From positions 30,464-94,463 of the forward strand of contig DVHG01000002.1 of the NCBI GenBank assembly GCA_018712345.1: a stretch of DNA of 64,000 nucleotides. Reading direction: 5' to 3'. Made by a program: the position numbers and the translations under genes. Below the pieces are notes generated by a model. That model saw only the letters and a list, made by a program, of their open reading frames with translations. It did not search any database and had not been told where the DNA came from. Source of the DNA: Candidatus Onthovicinus excrementipullorum (GTDB lineage: Bacteria; Bacillota; Clostridia; Oscillospirales; Acutalibacteraceae). Shown in pieces: positions 28,302-38,212 of this stretch (position 1 is the stretch's first letter; each line of letters opens with the position of its first letter).

Positions 28302-29241
28302 ACATCGGATCATTATTGACACGGACCCCGGAATCGATGACTTCTTTGCCATGATTCTGGCCGCGAGTGCGGAAAACCTGGAGATCCGGGGCGTTACGGC
28401 CGTAGCGGGGAACCAGGTGATGGAGAAGATCGCGGCTAATGCACGCGGAATCGCTCAGTTCCTCGGATGGGAGGTGCCGGTCTGTATCGGTGCGGACCGC
28501 CCACTCCTGATCCCGCAAATCACGGCCGCGCAGGTGCACGGTGATACGGGTCTGGGGAACTTCCCACTGCCCGAGCCAAAGCGCGATTTTGACGGGCGGT
28601 ACGCCTGGGATTTTATCCATGAGGAGGCCGTGGCCGCGGGCGGATCGCTGGAGGTGATCGCGATCGGTCCCCTGACCAATCTGGCGATTGCGCTCTGGAA
28701 ATATCCCGATTTAAGCAGGCTGATCCGGCGCCTTGTCATCATGGGCGGCTCCACCCAGTGGGGGAACAGAGGGGCCTATGGGGAATTTAACTTTTATGTG
28801 GATCCCCATGCGGCACAGGTGGTGTTCTCCTCCGGGATCCCCATTGAAATGGTGGGACTGAACGTCACAATGCAGACCGGATTGAGCGATGCTGAATTTG
28901 ACGAGCTGGCACAGCTGGGCGGCCCGAACCGGAAGGCGTACGCCGATTTGCTGGCCTTTTACCGCAACATCTACCGCGTCAACGACCTGGGCTTTCAGAT
29001 TGTGGCTATGCACGATTCGCTGGCAGTGGCCTATGCGATGGATCCCCAGGTGCTGGAGATGCGTGATGGCTTTGTGCAGATCGACTGCTCCACCGGCCCG
29101 TGCCGCGGGCGTTCCGTGGTGGACTGGGCGCATGAGCAACCCAACGCCCGGGTGGCCGTTGCGGTGGACAATCCCCGTTTTTGGCAGATGATAAAGCGCT
29201 CTCTGGAATATGATCCATCTGCCACGTCCGGGGAAAAATAG
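28294..29241 (+). CDS. Inosine-uridine preferring nucleoside hydrolase
   Basis: RIIIDTDPGIDDFFAMILAASAENLEIRGVTAVAGNQ...VIAIGPLTNLAIALWKYP...VIMGGSTQWGNRGAYGEFNFYVDPHAA...HDSLAVAYAMDP. Confidence 0.96.
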   Translation: MDKHRIIIDTDPGIDDFFAMILAASAENLEIRGVTAVAGNQVMEKIAANARGIAQFLGWEVPVCIGADRPLLIPQITAAQVHGDTGLGNFPLPEPKRDFDGRYAWDFIHEEAVAAGGSLEVIAIGPLTNLAIALWKYPDLSRLIRRLVIMGGSTQWGNRGAYGEFNFYVDPHAAQVVFSSGIPIEMVGLNVTMQTGLSDAEFDELAQLGGPNRKAYADLLAFYRNIYRVNDLGFQIVAMHDSLAVAYAMDPQVLEMRDGFVQIDCSTGPCRGRSVVDWAHEQPNARVAVAVDNPRFWQMIKRSLEYDPSATSGEK

Positions 29242-29282
29242 CACTGCATTAAAGAGGTGCCCCCCTTTTCAAATTATTATAG

Positions 29283-29337
29283 ATGAAAAATGGCATTCTC
29301 TGTCGTCCTTTTTGACGTCAGGAATGCCATTTTTCAT
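29283..29337. terminator. Long bidirectional terminator-like hairpin between convergent genes
   Basis: ATGAAAAATGGCATTC ... GAATGCCATTTTTCAT perfect 16-bp arms, further inner pairing CTGTCGTC/GACGTCAG. Confidence 0.75.
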
Positions 29338-29404
29338 ACCTGTGTTTTGCAGTTTTGCAAAAATCCACGTCCAATACTCAAAAGGATGCAACTGAATTGC
29401 GCTG

Positions 29405-29875
29405 TCACAACGTCCGCTCCATAACAAAATTGATCAGTGTGACGCCCGCGCGTTCCACTTGCTGCTCCCTGACTACGTGATAGCCGCGCCGTTCAAAGAA
29501 CGGGCGGGCGGTAATGGAGGCGTGTGTCGTCACCGCCGGTACGCCGAGCAATCGGGCATGTGCCTCCAGCGCGCCGCAGATCGCAGTGGCAACGCCGCAC
29601 CGCTGAAAATTTGGGTGGACATACAGCCGGTCCAGATACCCGTCCGCCGCCAGATCGCCAAAGCCCACGATCTGCCCCGCATGCTCGGCGATCCGCGTAA
29701 AATGCTCCCGCAGCGTCCGGTCCCAGCGTGCCCGGTCTATCGGGCCGGGCGCCCAGGCGTTGAGCTGCTCCGGGGAGTAGTCGGCCGCATTGACGGTGTG
29801 GACTGTGTCGTAAAACAGGCGCTCAAGTCCGTCCAGATCGCCGGAACGGTAATCACGCAGGATGATACTGTCCAT
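29405..29875 (-). CDS. GNAT family N-acetyltransferase
   Basis: AGQIVGFGDLAADGYLDRLYVHPNFQRCGVATAICGALEAHAR...FFERRGYHVV. Confidence 0.92.
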   Translation of the reverse strand: MDSIILRDYRSGDLDGLERLFYDTVHTVNAADYSPEQLNAWAPGPIDRARWDRTLREHFTRIAEHAGQIVGFGDLAADGYLDRLYVHPNFQRCGVATAICGALEAHARLLGVPAVTTHASITARPFFERRGYHVVREQQVERAGVTLINFVMERTL

Positions 29876-29901
29876 CTATTCTCCCCCCCCTTTCCGATCA
29901 A

Positions 29902-29938
29902 ACGGAAGCCGGGCGCGGAAACTGCGCCCGGCTTCCGT
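29902..29938 (-). terminator. Terminator-like hairpin (perfect 15-bp GC-rich stem) between two minus-strand genes
   Basis: ACGGAAGCCGGGCGC ... GCGCCCGGCTTCCGT; T tract is short. Confidence 0.5.
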
Positions 29939-29955
29939 GTCTTCCAGTGTTCAGC

Positions 29956-30894
29956 TTACAGCTCGTAGGTGTACTCATACCCTTCCACCCATTCGCTCTT
30001 TACAAAATTGCGCAGGCGGAGCACGACTTTGGTGTCATAGACCTCCATCTGCCATCCCATGCCGGCGTCCACCAGATCGCCGTAATTGCACTCCTCGCCA
30101 AAGCCGGGCACGTTGATGTAGGTGACGTTGTCCTCCTGTGCCAGTCCGTTGCCGTTTTCATAGATGCCCATGTGCAGATGACCGGAGAAGTAAAAGACCT
30201 CCGTCCCGCAGCTTTTCAGGATGCTGTCCAGCTCCTCGCCCTGCGGACCGACATTGCCCTCGGGCCATTTATGCTCAAATTTGCCTTCCAGAGGGTTGTG
30301 GTTAAAGACAAATGCGGGCTTTCCCGATGCCGCGGCATCGGCCAGTTCGTTTTTAAGCCAGTCGAGCTGCTCCGGGGAATGGTAGGCCTCCACTTTGCTG
30401 TCCTTTTCCGTAGCCATGACGATCAGCTTATAGCCGTTAATCTCCCGACTGAAATAGGCGTGCTCATTATCATAATCAAAAAATGCCCGGTTGTAGGCCA
30501 TGAAGCGCTTGTAATACTTCTCATACTTGTCTTCCTTGCACAGCTCGTGGTTTCCGGGGGCGATGAGCACATTGTCCACTGTCAGGTGCTTGCGCATCAG
30601 ACCGTACAGGAACATATACTCGATCTGCATGCCGTTCATGGTGTTGTCCCCCACCATAACCAGCGCGTCCACCGGCGTCTGTGCCCCTGAGATATCCAGA
30701 AAGGCACGCCCGTGATTTTCAAAGCGGGTTTTGTTGTTCCCTTCCATATGCCCGTCGGAGATGATGCTCACGTTCAGGCGGATATTGTCTGCCTCCTGTG
30801 CCGCCATCGCGTTGATTGTCACATCCCCGGCGGAAAAGATGAACAGCGTCAGAAAGGCGGCGATCACGCGCCGCAGCCAGTCAATTACAGCCAT
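29956..30894 (-). CDS. Exported calcineurin-like metallophosphoesterase
   Basis: N-terminal hydrophobic signal; SIISDGHMEG...DALVMVGDNTMNG...IAPGNHE...FVFNHNP...FSGHLHMG. Confidence 0.86.
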   Translation of the reverse strand: MAVIDWLRRVIAAFLTLFIFSAGDVTINAMAAQEADNIRLNVSIISDGHMEGNNKTRFENHGRAFLDISGAQTPVDALVMVGDNTMNGMQIEYMFLYGLMRKHLTVDNVLIAPGNHELCKEDKYEKYYKRFMAYNRAFFDYDNEHAYFSREINGYKLIVMATEKDSKVEAYHSPEQLDWLKNELADAAASGKPAFVFNHNPLEGKFEHKWPEGNVGPQGEELDSILKSCGTEVFYFSGHLHMGIYENGNGLAQEDNVTYINVPGFGEECNYGDLVDAGMGWQMEVYDTKVVLRLRNFVKSEWVEGYEYTYEL

Positions 30895-31061
30895 GCCCTT
30901 CCCTCCTTATTGATTTTAGAAAAATGCGATAGTTTATAACAGAATTACAATCAGATTATATCACATCTATATAAAAATGCAATAAAAATCTAGGGCAGAT
31001 CAGCAAAAAAGAGGGACACGCCAAATCCTAATCCGGCGCATCCCATCTGCCAGAGGGGAGT

Positions 31062-31565
31062 TTAAATGCTTTTTTCATCAAAATTGAGCGCGATGGTACT
31101 GTGTGTCCCCTGCAGGCGCGTGTATTTCACGCCCGCCGCATCAAGCATCCGCTTGGATGCCTTGACCCCTACGGTATCCGCATACTTGTCGGAAATATAA
31201 ATAATCTCCTGAATGCCGCTCTGGATGATCGCCTTTGCACACTCGTTGCACGGGAAGAGGGGCACATAAATCTTGCATCCGTCGAGCGGGCCGCCCGCAT
31301 GATTCAGAATGGCGTTGAGCTCCGCGTGGCATACATACGGGTACTTGGTCTCATACTCGTTCCCTTCACGGCTCCAGGGGAATTCATCGTCACTGCACCC
31401 GAGGGGGAATCCGTTATATCCAACGGACATGATCCTGTTGCGCCCGTTGACGATGCACGCCCCCACCCGTGTGTTCGGGTCCTTGCTCCGCAGGGCGGAG
31501 AGCAGGGCAATCCCCATAAAATACTCATCCCAGCTGATGTAGTCCTTGCGCTTTTCCATATCCAA
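31062..31565 (-). CDS. comEB: dCMP deaminase / ComEB-type cytidine deaminase
   Basis: DPNTRVGACIVNGRNRIMSVGYNGFPLGCSD...YVCHAELNAILNH...LFPCNECAKAIIQSGIQEIIY. Confidence 0.93.
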   Translation of the reverse strand: MDMEKRKDYISWDEYFMGIALLSALRSKDPNTRVGACIVNGRNRIMSVGYNGFPLGCSDDEFPWSREGNEYETKYPYVCHAELNAILNHAGGPLDGCKIYVPLFPCNECAKAIIQSGIQEIIYISDKYADTVGVKASKRMLDAAGVKYTRLQGTHSTIALNFDEKSI

Positions 31566-31889
31566 ACACCTCTTTCACGACAGACCATTATGAGACATCG
31601 CACGCATATTTTTGTGGTTCAAACAGGGCCTTTTCAGTTGCACGGCATTTTGTTATCCGGAAAAGAGTGGCCCCGGCGGCATATCACAAATGCGGTGTGC
31701 CGCTTTTTAATTATTGTACCATGAAATCGCGCCAAATGCAAAAGGGCAGTCGGTGTGCACAGCCGGGGAATATCACGCGGCATCATGTTTTTTACGCTGG
31801 GGGCAGTGATGGGCGGGCGGTGCGGCTCTTATGCAGAATGTAAAGTTTCCCCGCGCAATATTTTACGTGCATTTCACCTGTAAGTGTGA

Positions 31890-31895
31890 TATAAT
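31890..31895 (+). promoter_or_regulatory. Extended -10 promoter element (TGaTATAAT) upstream of secA
   Basis: TG at 31887-31888, TATAAT 31890-31895; -35 not convincing. Confidence 0.45.
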
Positions 31896-31957
31896 AATTC
31901 GAGATATTGCATTCTGTACGAACACGTCCGATTGGATGTTAATATGAGGTGAACAAA

Positions 31958-34702
31958 ATGGGTCTTGTTGAAAAATTGTTTGGCAACTATTCTAAAAAGG
32001 AAGTCAAGCGGATTCTTCCTTTGCAGAAAAAGGTGCTTGCCCTTGAAGAGGAATATTCCAAACTGACGGATGAGGAACTCAAGGCGAAGACGCCGGAATT
32101 CAAAGAGCGCCTGAAAAACGGCGAAACGCTGGACGACCTGCTGCCCGAGGCTTTTGCCGCCTGCCGCGAGGCTTCCTGGCGCGTGCTGGGCATGAAACCG
32201 TTTCCGGTGCAGATCATTGGCGGCATCATCCTGCACCAGGGCCGCATCGCGGAGATGAAGACCGGTGAGGGCAAGACGCTCGTCGCAACCCTGCCGGCGT
32301 ACCTGAATGCGCTTGCCGGTAAGGGCGTGCACATCGTCACCGTCAACGATTACCTGGCCCGCCGTGACTCGGAGTGGATGGGCAAGGTCTACCGCTTCAT
32401 GGGTCTGGAGGTCGGCCTGATTATCCACGAGCTCAATAACGATCAGCGCCGCAAGGCCTATCAGGCGGACATCACCTACGGCACCAATAACGAGATGGGC
32501 TTTGACTACCTGCGTGACAACATGGTCCAGTACAAGGAACTCAAGGTGCAGCGCGGCCATAATTACGCCATCGTGGACGAGGTGGACTCCATCCTCATCG
32601 ACGAGGCGCGCACCCCGCTGATCATCTCCGGCCGCGGAGAGAAATCCACGGACCTCTACCGTCAGGCCGACGCCTTTGCCAGGACGCTGAAAATGGTCAA
32701 GGTCGCGGAGCTGGACTCCAAGGAGGATGCGGAGAAGAGCATTGGCGGCGACGGCGATTATATTGTGGACGAGAAGGCACGTACTGCCACACTGACCCTC
32801 TCCGGCGTCAAGAAGGCGGAGAAATTCTTCAACGTTGAAAACCTTATGGATGCGGAGAATATGACGCTCCAGCACCACATCAACCAGGCCATCAAGGCGC
32901 GCGGCGTCATGCGGCGCGATATTGACTACGTCGTAAAAGACGGTGAGGTCCTGATCGTCGACGAGTTCACCGGACGTATCATGCTCGGCCGCCGTTATAA
33001 CGAAGGCCTGCATCAGGCCATTGAGGCCAAGGAGGGCGTCAACGTTGAGCACGAGTCCAAGACGCTCGCCACCATCACCTTCCAGAACTACTTCCGCCTG
33101 TATGACAAGCTGGCCGGTATGACCGGTACGGCCATGACTGAGAGCGACGAGTTCCAGGAGATCTATAAGCTTGACGTTGTGGAGATTCCCACCAATAAAC
33201 CCATGATCCGCATTGACCATGAGGACGTCGTCTATAAGACCGAAGAGGCCAAGTTCAACGCCGTCATTGAGCAGATTGAGGAGTGCCACAAAAAGGGCCA
33301 GCCCGTACTGGTCGGCACCATTTCCATTGAAAAATCCGAGCACCTGAGCGGACTGCTCAAGCGCCACGGGATTAAGCACGAGGTCCTCAACGCCAAATAC
33401 CATGAAAAAGAGGCCCAGATTATCGCGCAGGCCGGTAAATTCGGCGCGGTCACCATCTCCACCAACATGGCCGGACGCGGTACGGATATCATGCTCGGCG
33501 GTAACGCGGAGTATCTGGCCAAGGCGGAGATGCGCCGCATGGGCTTTGCGGAGGAGCACATCGCGGAGGCCACCGGCTTCGGCGATACGGCGGATCCGGA
33601 TATCCTCAAGGCGCGCGAGACTTTCACCGAGCTTGAGAAAAAATATAAAGAGCAGATTGAGCCGGAGGCGGAAAAGGTCCGCGCGGCGGGCGGCCTGTTC
33701 ATCATCGGTACGGAGCGCCATGACTCCCGCCGTATTGATAACCAGCTGCGCGGCCGTTCCGGCCGTCAGGGCGATCCCGGCGAGAGCCGCTTCTACCTCT
33801 CTCTGGAGGATGACCTGCTCCGCCTGTTCGGCGGCGAGCGCATGACCAGCCTGATGAATACCATGAACGTGGATGACGATACCCCGATCACCACGCGCAT
33901 GCTCACCAAATCCATTGAGAGCGCCCAGAAAAAGGTTGAGGCCAAAAACTTTGGCATCCGTAAGAACGTCCTGCGTTATGACGACGTCATGAACAAGCAG
34001 CGCGAAATCATATACAGCCAGCGCGATCAGGTGCTCAACGGCGAGGACCTGCGCGCGACAGTACTCAATATGATGGATGAGCTGATTGATGAATCCATTG
34101 ACTTCTACTTCCCGGAAAAGCTTGAAAAGTCCGACTGGAACGTGGACGGCTTCCGGGAGCGTTTCCTCGGCTGGCTGACCAAGCCGGAGGACTTCCGCGA
34201 TGGGGAGCTCGACCGGGAGAAGATCCGCCAGCAGGTCAAGGAATACGGCCACCTCGTCTATGAGAACCGCGAGAAGGAATTCGGCGCCCCGCTGATGCGC
34301 GAGCTTGAGCGCATGATTCTGCTGCGCAATGTTGACATGAAGTGGATGGACCACATCGACGCCATGGAGGAGCTCAAGCAGGGCATCGGCCTGCGTGCCT
34401 ACGGCCAGCAGGATCCCGTGGTAGCTTACCGGCTGGAGGGCTATGACATGTTTGACGAGATGACGGCCTCCATCCGCGAGGATACCGTGCGCCAGATGCT
34501 CACGGTCCGCATCCGCCGGCAGGAGGATGTCAAGCGCGAGCAGGTCGCAAAGCCGACCACCGAGTCCGGCGCCACGGATGGTTCCGAGAAAAACCGTACC
34601 GTCCGCAAGACAAAAAAGGTGGGCCGCAATGATCCGTGCCCGTGCGGCAGCGGGAAGAAGTACAAAAAGTGCTGCGGCCGCAACGCTGATCTGGAGGATT
34701 AA
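31958..34702 (+). CDS. secA: Preprotein translocase subunit SecA (with SEC-C zinc motif)
   Basis: [19 protein letters not shown]...[22 protein letters not shown]...[12 protein letters not shown]...C-terminal [26 protein letters not shown] 31958 after GAGGTG. Confidence 0.98.
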   Translation: MGLVEKLFGNYSKKEVKRILPLQKKVLALEEEYSKLTDEELKAKTPEFKERLKNGETLDDLLPEAFAACREASWRVLGMKPFPVQIIGGIILHQGRIAEMKTGEGKTLVATLPAYLNALAGKGVHIVTVNDYLARRDSEWMGKVYRFMGLEVGLIIHELNNDQRRKAYQADITYGTNNEMGFDYLRDNMVQYKELKVQRGHNYAIVDEVDSILIDEARTPLIISGRGEKSTDLYRQADAFARTLKMVKVAELDSKEDAEKSIGGDGDYIVDEKARTATLTLSGVKKAEKFFNVENLMDAENMTLQHHINQAIKARGVMRRDIDYVVKDGEVLIVDEFTGRIMLGRRYNEGLHQAIEAKEGVNVEHESKTLATITFQNYFRLYDKLAGMTGTAMTESDEFQEIYKLDVVEIPTNKPMIRIDHEDVVYKTEEAKFNAVIEQIEECHKKGQPVLVGTISIEKSEHLSGLLKRHGIKHEVLNAKYHEKEAQIIAQAGKFGAVTISTNMAGRGTDIMLGGNAEYLAKAEMRRMGFAEEHIAEATGFGDTADPDILKARETFTELEKKYKEQIEPEAEKVRAAGGLFIIGTERHDSRRIDNQLRGRSGRQGDPGESRFYLSLEDDLLRLFGGERMTSLMNTMNVDDDTPITTRMLTKSIESAQKKVEAKNFGIRKNVLRYDDVMNKQREIIYSQRDQVLNGEDLRATVLNMMDELIDESIDFYFPEKLEKSDWNVDGFRERFLGWLTKPEDFRDGELDREKIRQQVKEYGHLVYENREKEFGAPLMRELERMILLRNVDMKWMDHIDAMEELKQGIGLRAYGQQDPVVAYRLEGYDMFDEMTASIREDTVRQMLTVRIRRQEDVKREQVAKPTTESGATDGSEKNRTVRKTKKVGRNDPCPCGSGKKYKKCCGRNADLED

Positions 34703-34716
34703 TTGTAATTGTCAAA

Positions 34717-34743
34717 AGGCGTGGAGTTCTGCACTCCACGCCT
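34717..34743 (+). terminator. Hairpin copy 1 after secA (no T tract)
   Basis: AGGCGTGGAG-TTCTGCA-CTCCACGCCT perfect 10-bp stem. Confidence 0.6.
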
Positions 34744-35018
34744 AATTCTATATATAAAGTTTTGGTATACAGGGAAATTACCGATTGCGCAACTCAGAGC
34801 GGACAGGGTGGGTAAATACATTTCTGACCATCAGTCAGAGTTCCCCAAAGGCAGCACAAGCATTAAAGCCTTCCTCCTGGAGGGGAAGAGGGCCCGCTTA
34901 CGGTGGATGAGGGGGCAGCGTTTTGCAGGGAGTACCTGTAAAAACAGGGGATCTATCGCCATCAGAGGGATCGCCTTTTGTACAGGGAAGTGCGGAACTA
35001 TGCCTTTTTGACAAGCTG
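34744..35018. repeat. Non-coding, dispersed-repeat-like insertion between two copies of a terminator hairpin
   Basis: Flanked by near-identical hairpins (34717-34743, 35019-35044); contains an aaagccttcctcctggaggggaag...ggtggatgaggg stretch resembling dispersed repeats I recall from Oscillospiraceae genomes; no convincing ORF. Confidence 0.5.
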
Positions 35019-35048
35019 AGGCGTGAGTTTTATGCTCCACGCCTTTTT
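35019..35048 (+). terminator. Hairpin copy 2 with T tract (probable original secA terminator)
   Basis: AGGCGTGAG-TTTTATG-CTCCACGCCTTTTT. Confidence 0.6.
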
Positions 35049-35085
35049 GCCTGTTTTCTATTGGGCCGGTCCGGCAGGAAAAATA

Positions 35086-36450
35086 TCATTTTTGGGCCAG
35101 TTCATACATGGCAGCGGTGGTAATCTGGAAGGACTGCATCAGCTTTTGAAGTTCGGCGCACTCATTGGGCTGGTGGATCACCTCCGGGTCACCGGGGAAT
35201 ACGGGCCCGAAGGCGACCATGTTCCGGAAAGACTTTGCATAGGTGCCGCCTCCGATGGCCAGCGGCTCCTCATGACGCCCTGTCTGTGCCTCATATACGG
35301 CCATCAGTTTGCACACAAGCTCCGAATCTTTGGACACGTACAGGATTGGGACCTGCCAGAATTTTTCTATTGCGAGTCCATACGCCTTCGCCGCCTGAAA
35401 GATCCGATCGCGCATTGCTTCGGGATCAGCGGTCTTTGGGTGGCGGATATCCAACGTAAAGGACATCCGGGCGCCGTCATAGTGTACGAGCCCAAGGTTG
35501 ACCGTCGTCTCCCCGGTCTCTTCGTCCCGGTAGCGGATCCCCAGTTTTTCGCCGTTTGTCTCCGTGCCCAGCTTTTCCAGAATAAAATCCATCATCCGCT
35601 GAAAATCGCCGCCAAAGCGATTCTTTCGCACCGCGCGAAACAGTCGAACCGCCGCATTAATCCCCAGCGAAGGCGTGCTGCCGTGCGCCCCCTTGCCCTC
35701 GGCCTCCACAATCGTTCTCCCATCTGATTTTTTAACACGGATGCCCGTACCCGGCTCCACGGAAAGGTCGCCCTCGACCTCCAGCCGGCAGCGGGGTGTG
35801 ACTACATTGGGCGCCGTGCCGCCTTCCATGCGGAGGACCCGGATCTGTCCATAGTCCCCCACCGCTCCGCCCAGAACGACATTGGTCGTCCCTTTTTCGC
35901 AAAAAATCAATGGATAGTCGGCATCCGGGGTAAAGCCAATCGTCGGCAGCTCGCCGCCGTGCTCAATATAGTATTTGACACAGCTGCAGCCGCACTCCTC
36001 GTCCGTGCCGAACATCACGCGGATTCTGCGATTGACCGGGAGACCCAAGTCACGGATGGCCTTCAGCCCGAAAATCGCACCGATCACAGGCCCTTTGTCA
36101 TCAAGCACACCGCGCCCGTAGAGTTTTCCGCCGTGGATCTCTGCGCCAAAGGGTGGGTATTCCCAGCCCTCCCCCGCAGGGACGACATCCAGGTGGCCCA
36201 GCACGCCGACCATTTCCGAACCGCTGCCGTACTCGATCCACCCTACACGGTGGTCAATATGGCCGGTGCGGAAGCCGAGCTGTTTTCCAAGGGCGAGCGC
36301 GTGATCCAGCGCGGCACGCGGTCCCTTTCCATACGGGGCGCCGGGTTCCGCCGCTCCACGGACGCTGTCAATCCTTACGGACTCCTGTATGGCCTGGATG
36401 ATCGCATCCGCTATCCCAAGAATGTGCTGATTTAAAGCTTCATATTTCAT
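35086..36450 (-). CDS. M20/Sapep-type dipeptidase (PepV-like)
   Basis: MVGVLGHLDVVPAGEGWEYPPFGAEIHGGKLYGRGVLDDKGPVIGAIFGLKAI...GTDEECGCSCVKYY; start MKYEALNQ at 36450. Confidence 0.94.
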   Translation of the reverse strand: MKYEALNQHILGIADAIIQAIQESVRIDSVRGAAEPGAPYGKGPRAALDHALALGKQLGFRTGHIDHRVGWIEYGSGSEMVGVLGHLDVVPAGEGWEYPPFGAEIHGGKLYGRGVLDDKGPVIGAIFGLKAIRDLGLPVNRRIRVMFGTDEECGCSCVKYYIEHGGELPTIGFTPDADYPLIFCEKGTTNVVLGGAVGDYGQIRVLRMEGGTAPNVVTPRCRLEVEGDLSVEPGTGIRVKKSDGRTIVEAEGKGAHGSTPSLGINAAVRLFRAVRKNRFGGDFQRMMDFILEKLGTETNGEKLGIRYRDEETGETTVNLGLVHYDGARMSFTLDIRHPKTADPEAMRDRIFQAAKAYGLAIEKFWQVPILYVSKDSELVCKLMAVYEAQTGRHEEPLAIGGGTYAKSFRNMVAFGPVFPGDPEVIHQPNECAELQKLMQSFQITTAAMYELAQK

Positions 36451-36620
36451 GGCTCCTGCTCCTTTTTTTGCGGGCAAACGCCGCATCTCTGTCCACTCCT
36501 TTTCAGTATACGCCGTTTTTGGCAGGATTACCAGCACTTTCCAGGTGACACGGCAGTGACGGCCCGCATATGTCAACTTTTTAAGTGACGGATCAGATTC
36601 ACTGTGGTGTGCAGAAAATT

Positions 36621-36638
36621 AAAAATCAATTGATTTTT
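36621..36638. promoter_or_regulatory. Perfect 18-bp palindrome AAAAATCAATTGATTTTT (possible operator)
   Basis: Perfect dyad in AT-rich intergenic region upstream of sialidase-like gene. Confidence 0.35.
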
Positions 36639-36858
36639 CTTCCTTTATTTTATATAGATTTTGAAAGTACTTTCCTGGTGCTGTGCTTATATGGATAAAA
36701 TTTCAGAAGCAATGTCAGAAGAAAATAATAATTTATGAAAGCGAAATCAGAATTTGTGAAACTTATTTATTGTTTCTATAAAACATGATAGAATTACCTT
36801 AATATAAAAATATGAGGAATTAGACGGCCTGGCCTTCAGGCGGAATCAGGAGAAACCG

Positions 36859-38163
36859 ATGCGATTTCAAACAGTTTTTGGCCCCGGGCTGGGAGGGCCG
36901 TCCAATTACTACCGGATCCCGTCCATGGTGACAACGAAGAACGGCACGGTGGTCGCGTGTGCGGATGCGCGGTACTGCTCCGGGATGGATAATCCCAACC
37001 GGATCGACAAGGTCGTCCGGCGCAGTACGGACGGCGGCAAAACATGGGGCGAATTTATCCTGGCGGTTCAGGAGCACGGGACAAAGCAGCTCAAATCCTC
37101 CGCCGCGATTGATCCCGTGATGACCTATGACGCGGAGCACGGGCGGATCTATCTCCACTACTCGCACACGCCTGCGGGGGTGGGCATCCGCAACAGCGTC
37201 TGTGGTGTCGGGGAGGATGCGGACGGGAACCGGATCATCCGGAGAGGATTGAAAAAGTATTTCCTCAAGGGCGGCGTGCTCTGTACGCTCTCCGGGGAGA
37301 AAACGCCTTACAGCGTCAGCCCGGACGGCGAAGTGACCGATGGCAAAAAGAGCTATGGGAACATCTATACCGGCGGCAAATTCCGGGAGGAGCACACCTC
37401 CACGCTGATGATGTGCTACAGCGATGATGACGGCCTCACCTGGTCGCGCCCCCGCTCGCTCAACCACCAGGTCAAGCACGCGTACATGAGTTTCATCGGG
37501 CCGGGGCCGGGCTGCGGGATCGTCATCAGCGGCGGTCCGTACCGCGGGCGCATCGTGGTACCCATTTATTACGGGACACGTAAGTTCCCGCTGCGCCTGT
37601 CCTGCTGCGTGATTTACAGCGATGATCAGGGGCAGACCTGGACCCTGGGTGAGACGCCGAATAACACACGCACTGTAGATGGCAAAAAGCTCAACAGCCG
37701 CACCATTAAAAACGATCAGATGCTCACGGAATCCCAGGTTATTGAGCAGCACGACGGCACACTCAAGTACTTCATGCGCAATCACGATCCGCGCCGCAGC
37801 GTAGCCGTCGCATACAGTAAAAACGGCGGGCAGAGCTGGGAGGACTTTGGCTGGGATGACAGCCTGCCGCAGCCCATCTGCCAGAGCTCCGTTCTCCGCC
37901 TGAGCGGACAGGAAAAGGACTATGTTGTATTTCTCAACCCGGCAGACCGCAAAAAGCGCTGCTGCGGGACGGTCCGGCTCTCCGAGGATGGCGGCGAAAC
38001 CTTCCCCTACCACCGTGTGCTGCGGGAGGAGGGGTTTGTCTATAGCGCGCTTACCCAGCTGCCAAACGGCAATATCGGCGCGTTGTTTGAGCCGGACACC
38101 AGTTGTGAAAAAATCGAGTTTGCGGAGCTTTCTCTCGCCTGGATCAGGGGCGAGGAGGATTGA
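36859..38163 (+). CDS. Exo-alpha-sialidase-like (GH33/BNR repeat) protein without signal peptide
   Basis: YYRIPSM near N-terminus; Asp-boxes STDGGKTW, SDDDGLTW, SDDQGQTW, SKNGGQSWE, SEDGGETF. Confidence 0.85.
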   Translation: MRFQTVFGPGLGGPSNYYRIPSMVTTKNGTVVACADARYCSGMDNPNRIDKVVRRSTDGGKTWGEFILAVQEHGTKQLKSSAAIDPVMTYDAEHGRIYLHYSHTPAGVGIRNSVCGVGEDADGNRIIRRGLKKYFLKGGVLCTLSGEKTPYSVSPDGEVTDGKKSYGNIYTGGKFREEHTSTLMMCYSDDDGLTWSRPRSLNHQVKHAYMSFIGPGPGCGIVISGGPYRGRIVVPIYYGTRKFPLRLSCCVIYSDDQGQTWTLGETPNNTRTVDGKKLNSRTIKNDQMLTESQVIEQHDGTLKYFMRNHDPRRSVAVAYSKNGGQSWEDFGWDDSLPQPICQSSVLRLSGQEKDYVVFLNPADRKKRCCGTVRLSEDGGETFPYHRVLREEGFVYSALTQLPNGNIGALFEPDTSCEKIEFAELSLAWIRGEED

Positions 38164-38212
38164 CCCAAGACCGAAAAAAACCCAAAACAGAACCTAAAAG
38201 AGGGGGAAGCAG

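Noticed and set aside
31874-34354. 826-aa ORF on the minus strand opposite secA
   Set aside because: Antisense shadow of a high-GC, codon-biased gene; repetitive low-complexity composition (LVL/DDV/HG-rich), no family, while the plus strand is clearly SecA.
34709-35040. Small ORFs (69-100 aa) in the secA-PepV gap
   Set aside because: They overlap hairpins and the repeat-like segment; no RBS or family support.
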